Source: Lewinellaceae bacterium (GTDB lineage Bacteria > Bacteroidota > Bacteroidia > Chitinophagales > Saprospiraceae). From it: a DNA stretch of 64,000 bases. The notes beneath the pieces were generated by a model that was given only the letters and a program-made list of their open reading frames with translations, was not told the DNA's origin and made no database searches. A program made the translations under genes and the position numbers. How positions within the stretch are numbered: the stretch's first letter is position 1; each line of letters begins with the position of its first letter. Location: the NCBI GenBank assembly GCA_016710765.1, contig JADJUJ010000016.1:82176-146175 (forward strand), read 5' to 3'. Shown here piece by piece: positions 28,601 to 39,128 of the stretch.

Positions 28601-31600
28601 CTGATGCCGTGGTCGCTCCTCCGGGAACGGTGACTTGTTATGACCCCGAAATAACCATTGACGGTACCGGCTCCTCCACTGGTTCGAATTTTACCTACCA
28701 ATGGACGACCACCAATGGAATGATTACGGGTGGGGGAAATACGCTCAACCCAACCGTTAATGATGGCGGTACCTATACTTTAGTGGTCACGAATACCGAC
28801 AACAACTGTACCGCCACCGTTACCGTGGTTGTTCCGGAAAACAATACGCCACCTGTTGCCGTAGCGATGGCAATTGGTGGCATCACCTGCCAAACGCCGA
28901 ATATTGTTATCAATGGCAATGGCTCCTCCACCGGCCCCAGTTTCAGTTATGAATGGACCACTTTTGATGGCAATATCATCAGTGGAGAAAACACCCTTAA
29001 CCCGACAGTGAATCAGGGTGGCACCTATACCCTGGTGGTAACCAATGGCGACAACGGTTGCACCAAAACCGTCTCGGTCACCATTCCGGAGGATGCCAAT
29101 ATTCCGGTTGCCAATGCCGGCCCTGATCTGGAACTCAATTGTTACAACCCGACCATACAACTCAACGGTACGGCCTCTACCGGACCTGGCATCACCATTT
29201 TATGGACAGCCAACCCCGGCAACATCGTATCCGGCGCCAACACCCCAACACCAACGGTGAACCAGGTAGGCGTTTATACCCTGACGGTTTCGAATATTGG
29301 CAATGGCTGTGTGCAAACCGACGAAGTTGAGGTTACCCAAAATTTCAGTATTCCAACAGCGGCGATTGCACCGGCAGGCGTGTTGAATTGCTATGACCAG
29401 ACCATCGACCTCGATGCCGGACCTTCTACGCAAGGCCCTGAAATTCAATTTGAATGGTATACCAACAACGGCTCCATCAGCAGTGGCGCGAATTCCGCCA
29501 ACCCAACGGTAAGTGCGCCCGGAACCTATAATCTGATCGTGACCAATACCGAAAGTGGTTGTACCGCAACAGCCTCTGTTACGGTTACCCAAAATATTAC
29601 ACCGCCGATTGCCAATGCGGGTCTTGGTTTTGAGTTGGACTGCCAGCATCCAGACGGCATACTAAACGGATCGGGCTCTTCACAGGGATCCAATTTTGTC
29701 TACCTCTGGGAAACATTTGATGGCAATATTGTCAGTGGAGAAACAACCTTAACGCCACTGGTAGACGAAGCGGGCACTTATTACCTGACCGTCACCAACC
29801 TTGCCAATGGCTGTACGGCACAAAATACAACCGTAGTAACAGTAAACCAGAACTTGCCGGTGGCCAATGCAGGGCCCATTATGGAACTAAATTGTGCTAA
29901 CACCACGATCATGCTGGATGGTACTTCCTCTGTGAATACCAATGGCGTTCAAATTACCTGGGTGGCCATTTCGGGCAACATTGTTTCCGGCGCAAATACC
30001 CTGACGCCTACTGTAAATCAAACCGGCATTTACCAGCTAACGCTGGTCAACAATCAGAACGGCTGTACCTCAACGGATGAAGTTTTCGTAGACGACAACA
30101 TCATTTACCCCGATGCCATCATACAAGCGCCCTCCATCATCAACTGTGCCGCTTCTTCTGTGCAAATTGATGCCAACTCATCGTCCAATGGCCCCGAATT
30201 TTATTACCAGTGGACCACACCAAATGGCAACATCGTGTACGGTGATAATTCCCCCTATCCGGAAGTGGATCAGCCAGGCATTTATAACCTGGTGATAACC
30301 AATCAGGATAACTTCTGTACCGCTACCGCCACCGTAACAATTGGCATTGATACGATGCCGCCCCTTGCTTTCGCAGTAGCCAACGGCCAGCTTACCTGTG
30401 AGTTTCCGCAAACCACCCTGAACGGGACCGGTTCTTCTTCGGGCTACCAATATTTCTATCAGTGGACGACTTCGGATGGCAACATTCTGGATGGGGAACT
30501 TACCTTGAGCCCTACCGTGAATTTGCCGGGAACTTACACCCTCACAGTTTATAACATAGAAACAGGCTGTGAAAATACCGCAAACGCACTCGTTACAACG
30601 GCCACCCAGTTTCCGGTGGCCAATGCCGGCCCATTGCAGACCATAACCTGCACCAATGCCCAACTGGCATTGGATGGTAGTGGGTCGTCACAAGGTGGGC
30701 AGTATGCTTATGTGTGGTCCACCCAAAATGGCAACATAGTCTCAGGTGCAAATACCCTTAATCCGGTGGTGAATATGCCTGGTCAATACGACCTTTCGAT
30801 CGTCAATACGATCAACGGCTGTACGGCTACCTCCTCAGTGAATGTCAACATCAACACCGTTTTGCCAACAGCAGTGGCTGCTCCGGCAGGGTTGTTGAGT
30901 TGTACCGTGACGACGCTTACCCTGGACGGAACAGGATCAAGCAGCGGCAACAGTAATTTTGTTTACCAGTGGACGACCGTCAATGGCAGCATTGTATCAG
31001 GTGACACTACCCTTAATCCGGTGGTGAATGCCGTGGGCAATTATACCCTCATTGTTACCAACCTGGCCAATGGCTGTACCGCTTCAGCGCTCACCAACGT
31101 AGCAGCAGACGCCAGCTTGCCTGTGGCTACCGCCGGGCCCTCCGACACCCTGAATTGCTATGTAAGCCAACTTGCGCTGAATGGCATTGGTTCCAGTCAG
31201 GGCCCTGAATTCACCTATCAGTGGTCCGGGCCAGGGATCGTCAGTGGCGGCAATACACTAACGCCTACTGTAAATGCTTCCGGCGCCTACGCGCTGCTGG
31301 TCAGCAATACTTCCAATGGCTGCACTGCCAATGGCGTTGTACAAATCATTGCCAATACCACACCGCCAATAGCGGAGGCCGGACCAACAGCAATCATCAA
31401 TTGTTTCAACCCGACGCTTAGTTTGAGCGGCGTAGGTTCCAGCACAGGACCGGTATACACGTACAATTGGACGACGCCGAACGGCAACATCATTTCAGGC
31501 GCCAACACCCTCAGCCCAACGATTGATCAACCCGGTGATTACAGCCTTTTGGTGACCAACCTCAACAATGGTTGTATCAATTCGGATGCTGTCAGCATCA

Positions 31601-34600
31601 ATATTGATGTCGCAGCGCCACAGGCGGAAGCCGGCCCCGATGGACTTATTACTTGCACAAATGCAACGGTCACCTTAAGTGGAACGGCCAGCCAGGGTGG
31701 TATATTTAGTTACCTCTGGACCACGGTTAACGGAAACATCGCTTCCGGGGATTCTACCCTCAACCCGATTGTGGATGCCCAGGCACCTACACCCTGTTGG
31801 TCACCAACAACCAAAATGGTTGTACCAGTGTGGATGTGGTTACCGTGGCAAAAGATGCCAATGTGCCAAATGCCGTTGCAACAGTACCGGGCGAACTCAA
31901 TTGCATCACCAGTCAGCTCAGTTTGAACGGCAATGGATCGACCCAGGGCGGCGGCATCTCTTACCAGTGGACTACCCTGAACGGCAATATTGTGTCGGGC
32001 GCCAATACGCTCAACCCTGTGGTGAATCAGGCCGGACAATACACGCTGGTGGTGACCAATGCCAACAACAATTGTACGGCCCAGTTCTCTGCAAACGTAG
32101 TATTGAATGTAACACCTCCAATTGCTAACTCAGGTGCTCCCGGCGTGATTTCGTGTCAGACGCCTGTTATCACCCTGAATGGAGCGGCTTCCAGCCAAGG
32201 TGCAACCTTCACATACCAATGGACAACCGTAAACGGAAATATCCTTTCGGGCGCAACAACACTCAGTCCAACCGTTGACAAGGCCGGTTTTTACAAACTG
32301 GTAGTGACCAACACCCAAAATGGTTGCACAGCCTCCTCTCAGGTACAAGTGCTTCAGGACCAGAATACACCTGTTGCCAGTGCTGGACCAACAAAAGAAC
32401 TCACCTGTAATGTTACCAGCCTGTCGCTGAATGGCAATGCCTCCAGTACCGGGGTTAATTTCACCTATCAATGGACTACGGTGGATGGCAACATAGTTTC
32501 TGGCGCGAATAGCCTGGCTCCAGTTGTGGATGCTCCGGGGACTTATAGTTTGCTGGTGCACAACACCTTAAATGGTTGCGATGCGGTATCAACCGTTGTG
32601 GTAACCCAGGATGTTCTTCCACCCGTGATTGTGGTAGCGCCACCTGCTATTTTAAATTGCCAGCTCACTGAATTCAATCTGGATGCCACAGGCGGCAGCA
32701 CGGGTGCTGTGTTTAATTATGCCTGGACCACCCTGGGTGGAAACATTCAGCAAGGGGCTAACACCCAAACGCCGATGGTAGATCAACCGGGCACTTACAG
32801 CGTGCTGGTTACGAATACCTATTCGGGTTGTACGGCTACACTGGACATTCCCGTCGTGCAGGACATCAACTATCCAATTGCTGCCGCCGGGCCAACGGAC
32901 GTATTGAACTGCACCCACCAGAGTTCTTTGCTTCAGGGTTCGGTGAACAATACAGGGCCAACTTATTCCTTGCTTTGGACCACCAGCAATGGTAACCTGG
33001 TATCTGGTATCAATACGCTTAACCCGGCAGTGGATCAGCCTGGCGATTACCTTTTGACGGTGACAAATCTGGTAAACCAGTGCACCGCTTCGGCCAGCGT
33101 GACGATCACACAGGACATTCAGCTCCCAGTGGTTGCCATTGCCAATGCGCCTACAATAACTTGCACTTACCCAAGCGTTTCGCTTAATGGTGCAGGCAGC
33201 AGCAATGGCGCAGGCTTTATTTACCAGTGGAGTACGCTTGACGGTGTAATTGTAAACGGGGCAAATGCCCTAACTCCGAGTGTTAGCGCCCCGGGCACTT
33301 ACGAACTGTTGGTGACCAATACCAATAACAATTGCACCAATTCGGCAACGGTTTTGGTTCCAATTGATGTTACCCCACCAACCGTAAATGCAGGTCCAGC
33401 GGCTACCCTCACTTGTACAGTAACCACGCTGAGTCTGAACGGCGCTGGCAGCAGTCAGGGACCACAATTTGTATACGACTGGACCACCACCAACGGTCAG
33501 ATTATCACCGGGGCCAACACCCTGAATCCGCTCATTGGGGATCCGGGAAGTTATACGCTGTTGGTTACCAATACCATTAACGGTTGTACCCAAAGTGCCT
33601 CGGTTAATATTGCAGAAGATGTTGTGTTGCCCCTCGCGGCAGCGGCAACACCTGGGGAATTGACCTGTACGCAAACCAGCCTTTTGCTCAATGGCTTGGG
33701 CAGTAGCGTGGGTGCTTTGTATTCCTACGATTGGACGGGGCCACTGGTAATTGCTGGCGGTACTAGTTTGGCACCAAGTGTCGGTAGCCCTGGTAATTAT
33801 CAGATATTGGTTACCAACACCAGCACCGGATGCACCCAAACTGCTGATGTACTGGTTGCCCAAAATATCACAACACCTGCTGTCAATGCAGGTGCCGATG
33901 ATCTGCTTACCTGCACCATTACCCAGCTGAGTCTATCCGCAACGGCCAGTGGTGGCGCCAGTGGTGTATCCTACAGTTGGATTGCCTCCAATGGTGGAAA
34001 CATCATTGCGGGCGCCAATTCCGCAGCGCCATTAATCAACGCCGGTGGAACCTATACGCTGGTGGTGACGGATCTGTACAATGGCTGTACGGCAAGTGAT
34101 GCCGTGATGGTGAATACGGATGTTGTTTTACCTGTGCCGATCATAGCATCCCCGAATTTGCTTACTTGTGCCGCCCAGACCGTCGACTTGAACGCTAATG
34201 CGAGCAACCAGGGGGCAGTGTTTTCTTATTCCTGGTCGGGTCCCGGCCTGCTGAGTGGCACTACTACGCTAACGCCGACGGTCAATGCTCCGGGTACCTA
34301 TGCCTTGCTGATTACCAACAATTCCAACGGATGCACCGCAACGGCCCAAACTGTCGTGCCACAAAACATAGCCTTGCCTGCAGCAGAGGCGGGGCCTGGG
34401 TTTGAGCTAACCTGCACGGTTGATCAAGGAATCCTTAATGGCGCTGGAACGGCTACTGGTCCGGAATTCAGTTATGCCTGGAGTACGGGAAATGGAAACA
34501 TCATTTCCGGAAACAACACGCTGCTGCCACTCGTCGATGCACCTGGAAACTATACCCTTGTGGTTACCAATACGGCCACGGGTTGTCTGGCCAGCGATCA

Positions 34601-35411
34601 GGTACAGGTTACCGAAAACACCAATGTGCCCGTTGGCATTACACTGGAAACCGACCCGCCGGCTTGTGGTGGGCAATTGGGCTCCATTCAGTTTGAAGCG
34701 GTTCAGGGCGGTGTTGGTCCTTACCTGTACTCCATTGATGGCGGCAACGCTTTTCTGTCGCTGAGTGACTTCAGCGACCTCAGTCCGGGCAATTACCAAT
34801 TGGTCGTGCAGGATGTCAATGGGTGTGAATTTGAACAGGCGTTGAATTTCCCGGTGCCAGTGGAGCCAGCCATTAACATTAACCCCGAGATCAACCTTTC
34901 TTTTGGGGAGTCAGGGAAACTTACGGCCCTGATCAACATTCCACTCAACCAGGTGGATACCATAATTTGGTCGCCCATGGAGGGTATAACGCTCACCAAC
35001 AAGCCCAATGAAGTACTGGTGATGCCGTTTAAAACGACCCAATACGAGGTTATCCTGATCAACAAGGACGGTTGTGAAGATCGCGCGACCATTATCGTCA
35101 GGGTTGATGATCCTGCGATCTGGGCGCCCAACGTCATCAATCCATTCAAACAGGATGGGAAAAACGACTTTTTCTGTTTGTTTGCACGGGATAACACGGT
35201 TAAGGTGATCAATACCCTTCGGATTTACGACCGATGGGGGAACCATGTTTTCCAGGCCGATGGCATACAGCCCAATGTGCCGCAATTGGGCTGGAACGGC
35301 ACCTTCAGGGGGCAAGCCATGAACCCTGCAGTATTTGTTTGGTGGGCTGAAGTTGAGCTGGTAAATGGTCAAAAAATACTCTTGAAAGGCGATGTGACCA
35401 TTGTCGATTAA
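25631..35411 (+). CDS. Giant T9SS surface protein: choice-of-anchor L, Calx-beta, 26 Ig/PKD-like repeats (two frameshifts)
   Basis: Joined across two one-base losses it encodes about 3260 residues. Signal peptide (MKNWYAFLLFVCPLFL...LSAQ); a choice-of-anchor L domain at about 155-400 (VQFNFVFASEEYCEFVN, DVFGFFISGPG, FDGWTTVLTA); a Calx-beta-like segment at about 425-500 (VDYAALPNPIIIPAG, DETIILNV); four SprB/PKD-like modules (about 515-820); 26 tandem ~84-residue modules (821-2998); another SprB-like module; and a C-terminal gliding-motility/T9SS type B domain (IWAPNVINPFKQDGKNDFF ... RIYDRWGNHVF). The frames change at G4 25996-25999 (adding G gives LPGVSAFLSVN) and C3 31778-31780 (adding C gives VDAPGTYTLLV). 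Expected to be secreted by T9SS and to act as an adhesin or motility filament like SprB; that role is inference. Confidence 0.9.
28096..34625 (+). repeat. 26 tandem protein repeats inside the giant surface protein
   Basis: Units average 251 bases (about 84 residues). Each has an N-terminal proline-started strand (PPVANAGP-like), a Cys in the pattern LxC or ITC, a G-S-S-Q/T-G-P turn, YxWTTxNGNIxSGANTLxPxV, GxYxLxVTN and NGCT. The two cysteines are about 55 residues apart and present in every unit, suggesting one disulphide per module. Units 1 and 2 carry two extra cysteines in place of the NIVSG turn (FICCET, FTCCTN). Units differ freely at the DNA level, so the array is old rather than freshly expanded. 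Confidence 0.88.
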
Positions 35412-35443
35412 TCCAAACCATTACTAAACTCGGAATCTTGCCT

Positions 35444-35483
35444 GGCGGATGCACATTCTTAGAATCGTGCATCCGCCTTTTTA
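35444..35483 (+). terminator. Rho-independent terminator of the giant gene
   Basis: GGCGGATGCAC pairs with GTGCATCCGCC across 12 bases, which contain a further small stem, and is followed by T5-6. It begins 32 bases after the stop codon. Confidence 0.85.
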
Positions 35484-35494
35484 TTGGAATTGGT

Positions 35495-35502
35495 TACCTT
35501 TG
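35495..35502 (+). promoter_or_regulatory. Bacteroidota -7 box
   Basis: TACCTTTG, exact consensus, 31 bases upstream of ATG 35534. Confidence 0.55.
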
Positions 35503-35533
35503 CGCTCCATTCATTTTTACACTTGAATAACCT

Positions 35534-36040
35534 ATGTGGACCATGTTAGAAGGTTTTGAACATCTCTCTTCCCAGGAACTTGACGCGCTGATGGAAGCCC
35601 CTGTTTTAATCACCGTGTTAATTGGCGCAGCCGATGGCAATTTGGATCGCGATGAGCGCCATTGGTCGGACCGTCTGGTGCAGGTGAAAACCTATTCAAA
35701 ACCACAATACGTTACGGCGTATTATAAGGTGGTGGCTGAAAATTTTCTTCAAAAAGTGGATCAGGCGATTGCTGCCTTGCCAGAAGGTGTTGAGGAACGC
35801 AGTGCCTTAATCAAATCCAAACTGGAGGCCTTAAACCCTGTTTTAGCCAAATTGGAAGGCCATCTGGGCGCTACTTTGTACAAAAGCTATGTGGGATTGG
35901 CTGCTGAAACCGCCAAGGCTTCCGGTGGTGTTTTCCGGATTGGCGCTATTTCCGCTGCCGAATACCAGTGGATTGAGCTTCCCATGCTGACGCCCATTGA
36001 GATGCCAGTGGGCGATGCCGATACTGAGGAGGAAGATTAA
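35534..36040 (+). CDS. Small acidic cytoplasmic protein, possibly TerB-like
   Basis: 168 residues, no signal peptide or membrane helix. The N-terminal half (VLITVLIGAADGNLDRDERHW) recalls the TerB fold's 'AxADGxxDxxE' helix hairpin, with the acidic residues that bind metal in TerB; the following segment is helical. The tail is acidic (VGDADTEEED). The TerB assignment rests on this one pattern. It has its own promoter and shares a terminator region with the convergent folP. Confidence 0.65.
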   Translation: MWTMLEGFEHLSSQELDALMEAPVLITVLIGAADGNLDRDERHWSDRLVQVKTYSKPQYVTAYYKVVAENFLQKVDQAIAALPEGVEERSALIKSKLEALNPVLAKLEGHLGATLYKSYVGLAAETAKASGGVFRIGAISAAEYQWIELPMLTPIEMPVGDADTEEED

Positions 36041-36047
36041 GCCGAAA

Positions 36048-36091
36048 GGGCTTTAGCCAAAAGTCTACAGTCTGTGGCTAAAGTCCTTTTT
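36048..36091 (+). terminator. Convergent terminator overlapping the folP end
   Basis: GGGCTTTAGCCA (36048-36059) pairs with TGGCTAAAGTCC (36075-36086) with one mismatch, then T5. The right arm includes the folP stop, so the same hairpin may serve both genes. Confidence 0.65.
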
Positions 36092-36914
36092 CCAAGGCCT
36101 TCCACAAACGGATGGTTTCCATCGCTTCCCGAACATCATGAACCCTTAATATACGCGCTCCGCGTTCCAGCGCTGCCATGTGCAGTGCGGTGGTGCCGTT
36201 AAGGGCTTCTGCGGGTGAAATATCGAGCAAGCGGCAGATCATGGATTTTCGGGAAAGGCCAGCCAAAACAGGGCATTCCAACACTTTTTCAAATACCGCC
36301 AGATTGCGCAGTAAGGCGTAATTCTGTTCCAGGGTTTTGCCAAAGCCAAAGCCTGGGTCTACGACGATGTCGTGGATACCCTTTGCCTTTAGTTGGGCAA
36401 CTTGGGTGATGAGGTAATCCAGCACCTCGGTCACCACATCGGTATATTCGGGGTTGCGCTGCATGGTTTGCGGCGTGCCCTGCATGTGCATCAGCACATA
36501 AGCGCCGCCAAACTTCCCGGGTACATCCCACAATTCAGGGTCGAGTTTTCCTGCGGAAACATCGTTGAGGATGTGCGCGCCGGCATCAAAAGCCTCACGC
36601 GCTACTGCAGCCCTCCAGGTATCTACCGATAACATTACCGCCGGAAACTCCTGCTGCAGGGCCGTCACTATTGGTACAACCCGCTGGCGTTCCTCCTCAA
36701 ATGACACGTTGGCTGCTCCGGGCCGGGTTGATGCGCCACCGATATCCAATATCGCGGCACCATCATTAAGCATTTTCTCGGCCTGCCGCAGTGCCTGTTC
36801 GACAGTACTGACCCGGCTGCCGGCGTGGAAGGAGTCGGGAGTTGTATTGATGATGCCCATGATTTTGGGCTCCGTAAGATCGAGGAGTTGTCCCCTGCAG
36901 TTAAGGGTGTGCAT
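36078..36914 (-). CDS. folP: Dihydropteroate synthase
   Basis: Condenses p-aminobenzoate with dihydropterin pyrophosphate in folate synthesis. 278 residues, TIM barrel. Signatures: MGIINTTPDSFHAG, DIGGASTRPGA (about residue 60), ILNDVSAGKLD, VDPGFGFGKTLEQN and GLSRKSMI. ATG 36914 gives the usual N-terminus. It is last in a tight minus-strand group: 11 bases separate it from the cytochrome gene upstream, so it is probably cotranscribed with metH, another folate-dependent enzyme. Confidence 0.95.
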   Translation of the reverse strand: MHTLNCRGQLLDLTEPKIMGIINTTPDSFHAGSRVSTVEQALRQAEKMLNDGAAILDIGGASTRPGAANVSFEEERQRVVPIVTALQQEFPAVMLSVDTWRAAVAREAFDAGAHILNDVSAGKLDPELWDVPGKFGGAYVLMHMQGTPQTMQRNPEYTDVVTEVLDYLITQVAQLKAKGIHDIVVDPGFGFGKTLEQNYALLRNLAVFEKVLECPVLAGLSRKSMICRLLDISPAEALNGTTALHMAALERGARILRVHDVREAMETIRLWKALEKGL

Positions 36915-36925
36915 GGCTTGCGCGT

Positions 36926-37942
36926 TTATTTTTTACCCATATCGCGAATCCAGGCGCTGATCAGGGCTATTCCTTCCCGGTGGGCCAGTTGCCGGCCAAT
37001 CTCGGGCATCCGGATGCCGGTATCGTCGCTTTCCATCCGAAACAACAAAATGGATTCCTGTGGTTTGCCGGGATAGATGCCATATTTGCGTTTTCCAGCA
37101 CCCCTGCCTGCGGCCACCGGTGGTTTGAATATGCCGAGGTGTTCCGGGCTCACTTCCGGGCTGTTTAAAAACAAGCCCGAGGTATTGGCCGGCCCGTTGG
37201 GGTTGTGGCAATGGGCGCAGTTGGCATCCAGGTAGGCGCGTGCAGCAGCATCCCGGTTGGGATCGTCCATGGTGGCCAGTTGCGGCGCATTTTTTGCATC
37301 AAAATCGGCAGGGAGCTCCAGTAAGCCCGCTTGTTGCCATTGTTCCAGTTGTCCTTCGTGGTTGAGTTGCCGGGCGCTCACCCCGATGGGCGCAAAACTT
37401 CCATCGTAAGAATGGCAGCCCTTACATTGGTTGAGGTTGGGGGCAACATAAGCCAGGTCTATGTTTTTTCCCCGATCGTCGGTCCATTGAACGGGTAGGG
37501 TAGCGCCTGCAATTTCCATGACGGCTTCTGCCTGTTCTTCATCCCAGAGGTATTCCAGTGCCTTCCAACCTTGTTTTTCCCGCATTAAAAGGCGCGTTTC
37601 CAGGATTTTCCGGCCAAGTTCAGGGTTGCGTTTGTCGTGGTAATAAAAGAAGTTTTTGATCAACACGGCGCCCACCGGAAAATCAAAGGCACCCTTGGGG
37701 TCATACTGCATCTTTGTTCCTTCCGGAAGATAGATGAAACGCTGCTTTTCAGCATAGTCGGAGAAAAGGGGCATGTTGACGGTATAGGGGACGACCCCTT
37801 TCGCGGGCGTCAAATCTGCCAGTTTCCCCTGGAAAAAGCCATAGTCCGACAAGCGAAGTAGAGGGCCTGTCGGCGCTTTCTCAATTGTGCTAAACGACAA
37901 AAGGGCAAGCAGCAGCAAAAGGCCGGTGCAAATTTTTACCAT
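36926..37942 (-). CDS. Di-haem c-type cytochrome, SO2930/HNE_0200-like
   Basis: 338 residues with an N-terminal hydrophobic leader (ICTGLLLLLALLSF). Two haem-binding motifs, CKGCH (about residue 172) and CAHCH (about residue 242), plus the conserved LFSDYAEKQRFIYLPEGTKM segment and a Met-rich end (RMESDDTGIRMPEIGR) that may give the distal ligands. The family (TIGR03806 type) is usually encoded beside a parallel beta-helix protein, and that is the case here: only 9 bases separate them. Electron partner and substrate are unknown. ATG 37942 chosen over an in-frame TTG two codons upstream. Confidence 0.85.
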   Translation of the reverse strand: MVKICTGLLLLLALLSFSTIEKAPTGPLLRLSDYGFFQGKLADLTPAKGVVPYTVNMPLFSDYAEKQRFIYLPEGTKMQYDPKGAFDFPVGAVLIKNFFYYHDKRNPELGRKILETRLLMREKQGWKALEYLWDEEQAEAVMEIAGATLPVQWTDDRGKNIDLAYVAPNLNQCKGCHSYDGSFAPIGVSARQLNHEGQLEQWQQAGLLELPADFDAKNAPQLATMDDPNRDAAARAYLDANCAHCHNPNGPANTSGLFLNSPEVSPEHLGIFKPPVAAGRGAGKRKYGIYPGKPQESILLFRMESDDTGIRMPEIGRQLAHREGIALISAWIRDMGKK

Positions 37943-37951
37943 GACCAATTA

Positions 37952-39127
37952 TTAGAAAGTACATTGATACGGGATCGGGTCGCGACTGATGCCCTTGAAT
38001 TTTTTATCTGCCTTCAGGTTGGCAAAACTGCCGTTGAGGTTGTCGTAAATACAAATTTGGTAGGCTGGTTTGCGCATGCCGTTGGCATCCAGATAATCGG
38101 GGTTTTCAATGCCATCAAACAGGATTTTTGGCACTTTTCGGCCAAATTTCAACCAAAAAACAAGCCCCAGCTTGTTTTTTCGGCTGGGCGTCATTTTGGT
38201 GTCGGAGTAAATGTTGTGGTGCACCTCGATGTGGGCAGGGTAGGGGTTGTAACTTTTGTCGTTGATCGGGTTTTCCGAAATAAAATAACTCACAATGGCG
38301 GTGGAAGCGGTTCGGTTTTCCCAGATCCGGTTTTCGTACACTTCAACATCGCGCGTAGCCAAAATCATCACACCGGTGCCCGGGGGCACTTTGCCAACGA
38401 TGTTTCCTTTGGGGGCAAAGTTTTTATGGTTGTTTCGGATGATTTGATTCTTGTACACCTTGACATGGCCACCCTGCTTCTTGGGCAGGTCGGGCAGGTC
38501 AAATACCAGTATGCCACCGGTGTTGTCGTACGATTGGTTTTCAAATACCCAGGCATTGGTGGTGTTTTCAATTTCGATGCCGGCTACGTTATTTCTGGCC
38601 GTGCAATGGCTTACCCAAACACTGTCGGATTGCCCTACGTAGATGCCGGCATCAGAGGCGCCAATGGCAGTACAGTATTCAATGACCACATTTTTGCATT
38701 GCACCGGGTAGAGGGCATAGGCGCCGTTCGACGATTTTGGTTTTCCGGTCCACCGTGCAGTAATGTTCCGGAATACCAGGCTGTCCACGCCCTGGGTTTT
38801 GATCAGGTCACCCTTGCTGTCTTCAATGGTAAAGTCCTGCAGGACAATTCCTTTTGCATTGGTGACCTTAAGTCCCTCCGCTCCCTGAAGCTGATGTTTA
38901 AACGTCAGAATGGTTTTGTTCATGCCGGCGCCCTGGATGACGATATGGTTCTTTCCATCCAGCCAAAGGGTATTGCTGAGTTCAATGTTGCCCTCTGGCA
39001 GGGTGATGACAGCGCCGTCTTCTGCCATGATCAGTTGGGTCTGGATTTGTTTTTCCAGCGCACTTTGGCCAAATACACAGCCAGGGAGCAAAATAATGAG
39101 CCAGGCGAGAAATTTTTTCTTGAACAT
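37952..39127 (-). CDS. Exported parallel beta-helix protein
   Basis: 391 residues: signal peptide (FLAWLIILLPGCVFGQ), then right-handed beta-helix coils recognisable by periodic 'V(I/V)xxNxxxDN' segments (GIEIENTTNAWVFENQSYDN, HVKVYKNQIIRNN, DVEVYENRIWEN). This matches the TIGR03805-type partner of the di-haem cytochrome next to it. Such helices often bind or cleave polysaccharide, but no catalytic residues are evident. ATG 39127 lies one base after the metH stop; a longer start would overlap metH. The pair is therefore translationally tied to metH. Confidence 0.82.
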   Translation of the reverse strand: MFKKKFLAWLIILLPGCVFGQSALEKQIQTQLIMAEDGAVITLPEGNIELSNTLWLDGKNHIVIQGAGMNKTILTFKHQLQGAEGLKVTNAKGIVLQDFTIEDSKGDLIKTQGVDSLVFRNITARWTGKPKSSNGAYALYPVQCKNVVIEYCTAIGASDAGIYVGQSDSVWVSHCTARNNVAGIEIENTTNAWVFENQSYDNTGGILVFDLPDLPKKQGGHVKVYKNQIIRNNHKNFAPKGNIVGKVPPGTGVMILATRDVEVYENRIWENRTASTAIVSYFISENPINDKSYNPYPAHIEVHHNIYSDTKMTPSRKNKLGLVFWLKFGRKVPKILFDGIENPDYLDANGMRKPAYQICIYDNLNGSFANLKADKKFKGISRDPIPYQCTF

Positions 39128-39128
39128 G

